This document shows, piece after piece, positions 60,501-64,000 of a DNA stretch of 64,000 bases. The notes under the pieces are model-generated. The model ran no database searches. It saw nothing but the letters and a program-made list of their open reading frames with translations, and was not told the origin of the DNA. The DNA is from Bugulina stolonifera (taxonomy: Eukaryota; Bryozoa; Gymnolaemata; Cheilostomatida; Bugulidae). The translations under genes were made by a program, and so were the position numbers. The stretch covers positions 11,487,501 to 11,551,500 of the forward strand of contig OW285192.1 of NCBI GenBank assembly GCA_935421135.1, in the 5' to 3' direction. Numbering within the stretch: the stretch's first letter is position 1; each line of letters begins with the position of its first letter.

Positions 60501-63500
60501 AGCGGTTAATATAAACTGTGCCACAGAGATAGCCATAGTGCCTGCAACTCATTGCGGGCTTTGCCTGTAACTTTCCTGTTTATCACTGTACACAAGAGCT
60601 ATTTATAGAATGACAGTGACTAAGTAAGATTACTTGGCTATATCATGCTGTAGCCTACCTGTGTTCTCAATACTGACTGAAGGTCATAATAGCCAATATT
60701 CAAATGCGTTTATCCTGGCTGCCACTAGGTTTACAAAGACAAACGGCACATCAATCTTAATGAAATAATATGAACAATACTATTTGCAAATATTGAATGA
60801 TGCGACAGTAGTGGTTTAACAAAGAAAACCATTCTCTGCTCACATTGGATGAATAATGATGATGTACTTACTCTGTTTGCAGTTTAATACAAGATCTTCA
60901 ACTGCAGGTTTGATATGTGGAGGATGCGCAGCCCTATATCTCTTTGTATGTGTTCCCATGGGAATATTGGTAAACAAGGTAAGGGTTAGCTATTCTTTAG
61001 ATACATGTACATGTGAGTCACAAATGGTGTTGGCTGGACTGTTCGTACCAACATAACACAAACTAGCACTAATTATATACATATTATGTTTGTGATTTGG
61101 TCATAAAATTTTCATCGATTGAGGCTAAAATATAGTAGTCACTTAAAAAACTGTTGAACCCTCGATAAAAAAATGGAAGAAAACTCAAAGTTGACCAAAA
61201 CCAATCAAGAAGTTGAGTAACTTGTAGGATAGTAATTACCTTGAGCTACCCACAAAGGTCTGCTAGAAACTTTTCTCAAACAATGGCAGCCCCTGTCAGG
61301 AACCCATTTGATCCTGTTATAAAGCACATGCAAAAATCTTATGGAATAATTTTTTTTTATAGACCAGGGGTTTATTATACATGTATATGCAGTATATCCT
61401 TAATCACACATATATCAGTTTGATTTTTTACTTCGTGCCACCCTAGGCTGGTCAGAAAAACAATCTAAGTATTTTAAAATAAGCTATACATTATCAACAG
61501 TAAAATAACAACTTTGGGTATTATTCAAGTATTATGTCTCATTCTGGCCTATAAAAACAAAAGTAATCAAAATTTAGATCACGTAAACAAAAGCTCTGGT
61601 AGATGACTCACTGATTCTAATTTTGTAAAATAAACAACTGCCAGTACCACCTTTAAAGCATAATTACGGAAATATGACTACAAATCCACTGGGTTTGAAA
61701 ATGATGTCTAGCATTAAATGAATTATCAACAAAGTTATACATAATATGTACAAAATGTAAATACTTCAAAGTTTTAATTATGAACTTATTGTAGTTAAAT
61801 TTTTGATGAGAATATTTGATGTTGCAGGGATTTATTTACTCTGCAATGATATCTTCATGGGCTATTGACATCTTCATAAGCTTATTCATTGGACCATCAC
61901 ATATTCTAGATTTCATATTCCACGGAAAAATGTAAGTACCCTAAAAGCAGAAATATTTCGCGGAAGAAAGTTTTGCGAGTTTGCTAATCCTGGAACAATT
62001 TGCGATAGAAATATTTAGCGAGTTTGGCCTATCGCGAAATTGGTGTAAGTCCCAAAATTGATGTTTAAGCGTATTTCAGCATTAAAACCAAGCTTAGCTA
62101 AGCTCTATGTTTACTCAGATTTAAACCCCACTTACATACAGTACAAAACTACAGCTGACTCCTATATAGTGCAGTAAGCCCACCTGTGAGGTAAAGTAAT
62201 TACCATAGCTTGTTGAAAAACCCTCTGATTAAAGGTGGACTGTACTGAAATTTTGAGGTTATAAACTGAATGCACCATTAGAAAGCCTAGTAGCAGCTGA
62301 ACCAGTTAGCACAATACCAGCTGGGCTCTATGATGTCATCATGGTACCCAGCTCTGCTAAAACTAGTGAAATACATCATTGCAGGGAGTGAATGCCAGAC
62401 CAGGCATTGTGTTATTATAAACAGAAAATTTTAATTGAGATTTTATCCTTGTTGCACTAGGCATATCACAAAACGAAAAAATGGGTATGTAGAACAAATG
62501 CTAGTTAATATTCCTAGACAATAAAAAGTACAATTTGTTGCAAAAAATTATCAAATGACTTTTGAGTTTGCAATTTGATTGGTCAATAGGCTACTTGTTT
62601 ATCTCATGAATAACATGCCTACTTATTAGACTGGTGTGTTGAACGTGTAGAGCGTAGTACTAATAATTGCTAGCATCTGTTTTATTGAAGGAACACTGTA
62701 TTTCTTATAAAACATTTGTGAGAACTCAATATTGCTTCTATCTAGTGTGTCAGAGTTGAGATAATCAAAGAAGAAGTTTTGAGAATTGACATAAAACTAG
62801 GTGGAGATAACTCCTAATGCTGATATCACTATGGTTATTTTAGAAATTTTGGGGTTACTTTTTTGCAGTTTAGCATCTATTAACTACTACTAAAACAGTT
62901 TAGATATGTTTGTATAGGTATCAAGTAATACTAACATAGTTAATTTGGTGACAAACATTCTGAAATTTTCAGTACAGTCCACCTTTAAGTTCCTACTCTA
63001 GGCTACTTACCAATTATGTTACAGAAAGTACTTGCTACTTTTTCAAATATCCAACTATGTATCATATAGCTATATAGCTGCATGTATGGTCTGTTTAAAC
63101 CAGAAAATATTTAAATCAGTTTGAAAGCAGATATTAATAGCGATGGAAATTATTTGCGAGTTTGTCACTTGCGAAATTCGCAAAAGTTAAAACTCGCAAA
63201 ATGTATCTGCTTTTAGGGTATTATACAGCCATACCACTATTCTAAAAAATGACAATGATACTGTTCAACACCCTTCCAAAATTGCCACAGCGTTGTCACA
63301 GCGTCGTCACAGCGTCGTCACAGCGTTGTCACAGCGTTGACACAGCCGTTTGAACTGTTTTGTGTGATTATGTTGCTACAACACCGGCCTATATGGTTTA
63401 GAGGAAACTAATACACATAATACCAATATAGACACAAGTAACTGCTCTTAATCGAATTTATGTAAGTCTGTAACCATCTAGAATGTTTTAGATATCTTGG

Positions 63501-63587
63501 ACTGACCATTGCAATGACCTGCACGTTCGACATGACTGTCGCAGCTGTCAACATCCCACCATTCCAAGCAGCTATCAACTTGGCTCT
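42599..63587 (+). CDS. MFS transporter, SLC18B1-like, 9 exons, 3' end beyond window
   Basis: Exons: 42599-42868, 50079-50152, 50960-51104, 51418-51486, 59415-59502, 59761-59906 (or -59897), 60883-60978, 61828-61931, 63492-63587. All have GT/AG borders and matching phases, giving 362 codons so far. Exon 1 encodes TM1-2 with F-P-F-F-P-R-E-A-K-K-K-G, a hallmark of SLC18-type proteins. Exons 2-4 carry TM3-5, including G-Y-A-C-G-P-T-I-G-A-A-V-Y-E, the MFS antiporter-type motif after TM5. Exon 5 is TM6, exon 6 the central loop plus TM7, and exons 7-9 are TM8-10. The last TM segments lie beyond the window. SLC18 members exchange protons for amines or polyamines across vesicle membranes; the substrate here is inferred only by family. 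Introns 1 (7.2 kb) and 4 (7.9 kb) are swollen by transposons. Confidence 0.85.
43006..43256. repeat. Inverted pair of tRNA-derived SINE-like repeats
   Basis: Arms of ~110 bp are inverted copies of each other. Each contains a pol III B-box-like GGTTYRAACCC (43087-43100 inverted, 43161-43175 direct) followed by CCAGTC-x-CTGACTGG. Related single copies occur at 49125-49236 and 50669-50757. They lie in intron 1 of the transporter gene. Confidence 0.65.
43623..43941 (-). repeat. 3' LTR of the copia element
   Basis: On minus it begins TGTTGAGAG and ends CCTCAACA. It is preceded by the polypurine tract. Confidence 0.92.
43936..44307 (-). pseudogene. Copia RNase H C-terminal fragment
   Basis: The frame encodes the end of copia RNase H: S-E-A-V-K-E-M-I-Y-L-R, L-Y-T-D-N-Q-G-A-I-A-L, H-I-D-V-R-Y-H-F-L-R and the closing D-C-M-T-K-A-L. 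Its first ~20 codons are out-of-frame translation of the upstream RT start. The deletion joins RT and RNase H in different frames, so this part is not translated from the gag-pol start. Confidence 0.85.
44235..46892 (-). CDS. Copia Gag-protease-integrase polyprotein, truncated at RT start
   Basis: 885 codons. Gag is at ~1-225. Two consecutive CCHC knuckles (C-T-A-C...H...C and C-S-Y-C...H...C) lie at ~228-267. The protease has V-D-C-G-A-T-S-H, with Cys where Ser/Thr is usual. A GAG-pre-integrase HHCC domain follows (W-H-K-D-L-G-H), then the integrase core with H-T-D-V-A-G-P, H-A-D-N-G-G-E-F and K-A-E-R-S-W-R. The ORF ends in the first RT block (W-K-E-A-M...G-R-W-V-Y-A-L-K-L), where the internal deletion causes a stop; catalytic Y-V-D-D is absent. 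The ATG lies inside the 5' LTR, and codons 8-14 are the primer site. Confidence 0.9.
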   Translation of the reverse strand: MSSSTSSTGYGPSGHRNRLYYDGNPTNYTIWETRFLNYLYTQDKKVHKAILPKPESGEDDAGFAEQNRMAYAELVQVLDEKSLLLILNDAADDGRKALKILRQHFASTEKPRVLTLYEELTTIHMMEHEDVTDYMIRGERAATGLRTAGEQITDNLIIAMLLKGLPESFKPFVVVHTQLDRVKTLAEFKSLLHNYASTEAMRSQREMSTAMSAQSQPQSKPNKTQCTACAKYGHTYQECPIKATLTCSYCHKGWHVEAVCRAKKRKKADTQNKHKQNTASLSSFSFYINTHAGNVSGPKPTLNDKLLVDCGATSHIVNRPERFTAYDQKFNPKEHSLELADGTRSNDLVKAKGDAVFHILDADGQTREITLKNSLLAPSFPTNLFSVRSAVESGAQVTFSKNSNILKAGSTDFNIVKEGQLYFLQTQSDSACTAKTLEQWHKDLGHMNYPDIKNLPGVTKGMDIKDKSNPGTCTTCTENKMTVQPKSKDEPPIHAKRPLERIHTDVAGPITPTSREGHNYIINFVDEYSSMIFVYFLRAKSESHTALKRFLSDVAPIGQVLEIHADNGGEFTGQKFQDVLLENRIKFTTTAPHSAYQNGKAERSWRSLLEMSRCLLTDSQLPKFLWSYAVRRASYLRNRSYQRRTEKTAYELFTGSKPDMRKINTFGATCTYFNEVHKRKLDARGLPGHYLGVNTSSQNSYYVLNQGRNQVLSTRNVTVHSDKFTDDFQEDQWFPPRADQARCSEPVGDGGPPPDPTPVSHPAIHDESQPESAKTDSVTTESDTDTETADKSGLAKPEGRSKRERKPNKKFNDYYVYKTIDYAYAATLSIPQTYEEAMFSDDSIKWKEAMDKEVNSLVQNDTWEIKPLPNNRSLTKGRWVYALKL
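46852..46868 (-). other. Half-tRNA primer binding site of the copia element
   Basis: GGTTATGGGCCCAGTGG follows the 5' LTR without spacing. The first 14 bases are complementary to the anticodon stem-loop of initiator tRNA-Met (CTGGGCCCATAACC), as in Drosophila copia, which primes from an internally cleaved tRNA. Here the site is also coding (T-G-Y-G-P-S-G). Confidence 0.85.
46869..47187 (-). repeat. 5' LTR of the copia element, containing the gag start codon
   Basis: The LTR copy next to the primer site. The gag ATG at 46892-46890 is 24 bases inside its 3' end. Confidence 0.92.
48654..48738. repeat. 27-bp tandem repeat
   Basis: About three and a half copies of a unit containing TTAGTGTACTTGCATGC. 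Confidence 0.8.
49125..49236. repeat. SINE-like repeat, single copy
   Basis: Contains TTGGTTCAAACCCCAGTCAG, the B-box region of the inverted pair at 43.1 kb. A more decayed copy lies at 50669-50757. Confidence 0.5.
52221..52882 (-). mobile_element. Solo LTR, family A copy 3
   Basis: Nearly identical to 2037-2699 over its whole length, with the same TATA and AATAAA positions. Flanked by ATAAT at 52216-52220 and 52883-52887. It lies in transporter intron 4, antisense to the gene. Confidence 0.9.
52955..52999. repeat. Short hairpin with GAGAAGACAA-type arms
   Basis: ATTGTCTTCTCTTCTCT and AGAGAAGAGACAACTCC face each other across about 12 bases. Confidence 0.6.
53211..53811 (-). mobile_element. 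Diverged family A-like LTR
   Basis: Starts TGTAATGG like family A and keeps its order of blocks, including TTTATATAGTATAAG, TGTCTTTATTGA and the terminal GTATAAAAGG, with roughly one quarter of positions changed. The right end is unclear because a LINE poly(T) follows. Confidence 0.7.
53812..54808 (-). pseudogene. LINE relic, same family as LINE 1
   Basis: Poly(T) at 53812 marks the 3' end on minus. Three frames (54826-54629, 54520-54314, 54338-54009) together cover the second half of an RT: G-S-V-L-G-P-L-L-F, F-A-D-D-V, then the C-terminal domain with V-W-D-P and L-R-E-L-R-S-E. It is closely similar to the protein at 30765-32273 but broken by at least two shifts. It is cut at 54808, just after the Q of the G-V-P-Q-G-S motif, where element C begins. 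Confidence 0.82.
54896..57940 (+). CDS. Element C ORF: retropepsin, zinc-finger-like and RS-rich protein without RT
   Basis: A long GC-rich frame, open upstream to the break at about 54809; the first codon here is GTG and the first in-frame ATG is at 55007, so the N-terminus is probably lost. Counting from 54896: an Arg cluster at ~56-68; a retropepsin-like domain with F-L-I-D-S-G-C-T-A at ~92-100 and G-V-L-G-M-P-F-L at ~163; a Cys-rich patch at ~350-390; two finger-like motifs at ~677-720 (C-x2-C-x11-H-x3-H, then C-G-C...H-Q-H); Ser/Arg- and Pro-rich sequence at ~830-930; and a helical charged C-terminus. No RT, RNase H or integrase motif occurs in this frame or before the purine tract at 58090. 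It lies sense-oriented in transporter intron 4. I do not recognise the region after the protease. Confidence 0.75.
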   Translation: MDGHTAGGRSFATPIPPNLWRGATHQVTPVDLAPPEAMCVDQLLVKNGQPSPSVARRRRRRRRQRRRDTKSQELHLESLYVDGLVGGVRARFLIDSGCTANMLAPRIAAAIPDSRRPDRPFMRTTAMLADGSRLPLEGTTQAELCIGKTCGEETFVVGPIRADGVLGMPFLTTHDCALDFRRRSLGIYGERIACTIGTGAETTPDEVARQRRRTTTKLHAGTPINDPRAPEDMQTQKRPILVQSVSVGPNERCDKQVRKRPSTAQLVPVATDSQRPERRRGNPALERTTQMYAVTGSTGRAQAVPWQWTARIQKRPVVDIGRGLMRTTNRSDVWNPSGVSAAYISGDTFFEQCSCEGITTRTTRFRSCASCLQTFCLEPTCDIPENSEPYNCTTLTWEESMDPQGELWDELASLELDKSLDDPGLDSKSSGQSDVLLDSSLESLATTLNTPTRPLSGNVGSQRVCRVSSSPDSKGPHTQATSGGPVTSDLEASGKGTTPGSVFTTVIDCTPTPKFVGKLKGKVMPSPDRFLRTFEARAVQSSVQSVINTESVLVGEASPMEMSPSQCGAGCNVGEGRVTPGVEQRATESTTPPVDDPVVAGGKSAQLESSAKGSDLLGDGEPVSAVLPSVQVRVEPLPLTPKQVEELRAGPIPDQWLSSDSRKMIDVCMGGSGKNRHCTICLFPGTAKRVRTHIMQHVARCYCGCRYENVSRDAVWSHQHRGKKQKRCAQAGVIYRVDAASFPAFKRAMGWPASLGWSVPVPFLLGPDGRKTKPDTAAPSLPSTEEGGSSTAPSLGVRMPAWHPKAAPAASMVSGEEKKKMSPAEHNRTPAVEEPALQITEADVTLDEPTSPNSDSSPLPQASQPQKKPEAPVSPVRRKRPLPSAQMLPRSSLSDRRRPSRDRSPASEEPRTSRRHARRPSEDSRSRSPLMPTHFDKELERQLAIEPYSYGYDQRMRDVSDPLRRHLRAADRIINHLETKKAQLDGVARSRVFDELKRVKRERATYQRLMQELP
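58090..58098 (+). other. Polypurine tract of element C
   Basis: GGGGGGGAA immediately precedes TGTGTAATGG, the expected arrangement of second-strand primer and 3' LTR. Confidence 0.7.
58099..58342 (+). mobile_element. Probable 3' LTR (part) of element C
   Basis: Begins TGTGTAATGGACGCCC, similar to the start of the family A LTR on its own strand (TGTGATGGTACGCCC). It contains a TATATAG stretch near 58206. The right end is set only by the start of another repeat at 58343, so it may be truncated. Confidence 0.55.
58343..58520. repeat. Dispersed repeat S, copy 1
   Basis: Begins ACCAAAACCAATC and ends near GTTATAAAGCACATG. Diverged copy at 61194-61340. Non-coding. Confidence 0.65.
58521..59414. 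other. Remainder of transporter intron 4
   Basis: Contains a minus-strand ORF (59305-58988, 105 codons) with clustered Cys (C-C-G-C, C-R-C-R-C, C-S-K-C). It has no recognised family and could be a decayed gene fragment. Confidence 0.35.
60338..60815. mobile_element. piggyBac-type MITE with TTAA flanks
   Basis: Terminal inverted repeats ACCACTACTGTCGCA / TGCGACAGTAGTGGT extend imperfectly to about 70 bp. TTAA is present on both sides (60334-60337, 60816-60819). No transposase. It lies in transporter intron 6, 67 bases before exon 7. Confidence 0.85.
61194..61340. repeat. Dispersed repeat S, copy 2
   Basis: Matches 58343-58520 with many substitutions and small gaps. Confidence 0.6.
61939..63218. 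mobile_element. Terminal-inverted-repeat element with TA flanks at a splice donor
   Basis: Ends CCCTAAAAGCAGA and TCTGCTTTTAGGG, with subterminal GCGAG/CTCGC blocks, flanked by TA at 61937-61938 and 63219-63220. The left TA is part of the intron 8 donor GTAAGTA. No transposase. A second element is nested inside it. Confidence 0.85.
62233..62985. mobile_element. Nested piggyBac-type MITE with TTAA flanks
   Basis: Ends AGGTGGACTGTACTGAAA and its inverted copy TTTCAGTACAGTCCACCT, flanked by TTAA at 62229-62232 and 62986-62989. It lies within the TA-flanked element. Confidence 0.85.
63286..63347. repeat. 12-bp minisatellite (CACAGCGTCGTC)n
   Basis: Five copies of a GC-rich 12-mer, in transporter intron 8, about 145 bases before exon 9. 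Confidence 0.9.
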
Positions 63588-64000
63588 GTGAGTTAATCAC
63601 AATTCTCTTTGGTCAAATCAAACCCAATCAGTTGACTCTATAATAAGTACATGTATATTTTTACTAAAGGAAAAATTAAAAAGTTGTTGGTGAAATACTA
63701 ATTTACAATAGCATAGAGATTATACAAAGTAATTAAACTGGATAATACAGTAGGCCAGAATGCAAATTTGTGACCTCTCACAGCCTACTCATCTAAAGGC
63801 GGATTTACTATTTGTAGCAATGGACCAAAGAAACACTAGTACATTATTAGGATTCCATTTGGCTACTTACAATTTATATAAAGTAGCCAAAAAGAATCCT
63901 AATAATTTTCGCACCAGATCAATGCTGAAAAATTGATTGATGGTGCAAGCAAGCCATTATGCTAAAACAACAACTGTTAGCCTACTGCCATATTTATCTC
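63588..64000. other. Start of transporter intron 9
   Basis: Begins with the donor GTGAGT. No further exon was seen before the window end. Confidence 0.6.

Noticed and set aside
1..64000. CRISPR arrays, bacterial operons, ribosome binding sites, rRNA
   Set aside because: None seen; the regularly spaced repeats are minisatellites without distinct spacers, and the gene structure is eukaryotic.

Overview
This is animal nuclear DNA. It has spliceosomal introns with GT...AG ends, TATA boxes, metazoan-type CARD and immunoglobulin domains, an SLC18-type transporter and a heavy load of eukaryotic transposons. Noncoding DNA is AT-rich and full of the palindrome TACATGTA, and the retroelement genes stand out as GC-rich islands. 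An early-branching animal such as a sponge fits, but a mollusc or other invertebrate cannot be excluded from sequence alone.

Three host genes can be assembled exon by exon with consistent reading phase. (1) On + at 4113-11199 is a nine-exon gene for a secreted protein of about 519 residues, with a basic Arg/Gly-rich N-terminal region and three Ig domains. (2) On - at 19952-12414 is an eleven-exon gene for a protein of about 585 residues, with an N-terminal CARD followed by long coiled coils. Genes 1 and 2 converge, with their stop codons 1.2 kb apart. (3) On + from 42599 past the right edge is an SLC18B1-like major facilitator transporter, nine exons of which lie in the window. Its introns carry most of the transposons of the right half.

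Layout: 1-2699 is the 5' end of a minus-strand Ty3/gypsy-like element (family A: LTR, primer site, gag running off the left edge). 2700-4014 is mostly empty with one small ORF. 4113-19952 holds the two convergent genes, with a TA-flanked MITE and several minisatellites in introns. 20-30 kb is a repeat field: family A solo LTR, a 1.3-kb foldback palindrome, a hAT element with a perfect 8-bp target duplication, a LINE relic and another LTR. 30.5-39.1 kb is a LINE abutting a decayed Ty3/gypsy element (B). 39.1-40.9 kb is a duplicated repeat plus hAT-end debris. 42.6-64 kb is the transporter gene, with a copia element (3.6 kb, 5-bp target duplication), an inverted SINE pair, solo LTRs, a second LINE relic, an RT-less LTR-element ORF (element C) and three terminal-inverted-repeat elements in its introns.

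The main leads are: an LTR-element ORF with a retropepsin, zinc-finger-like motifs and an RS-rich tail but no reverse transcriptase; a copia element whose gag start lies inside the LTR and whose half-tRNA primer site is translated as gag; a transposon inserted exactly at an intact splice donor, with a second transposon nested inside it; a CARD-coiled-coil gene; and an Ig gene in which every domain is split by a phase-0 intron and bounded by phase-1 introns.
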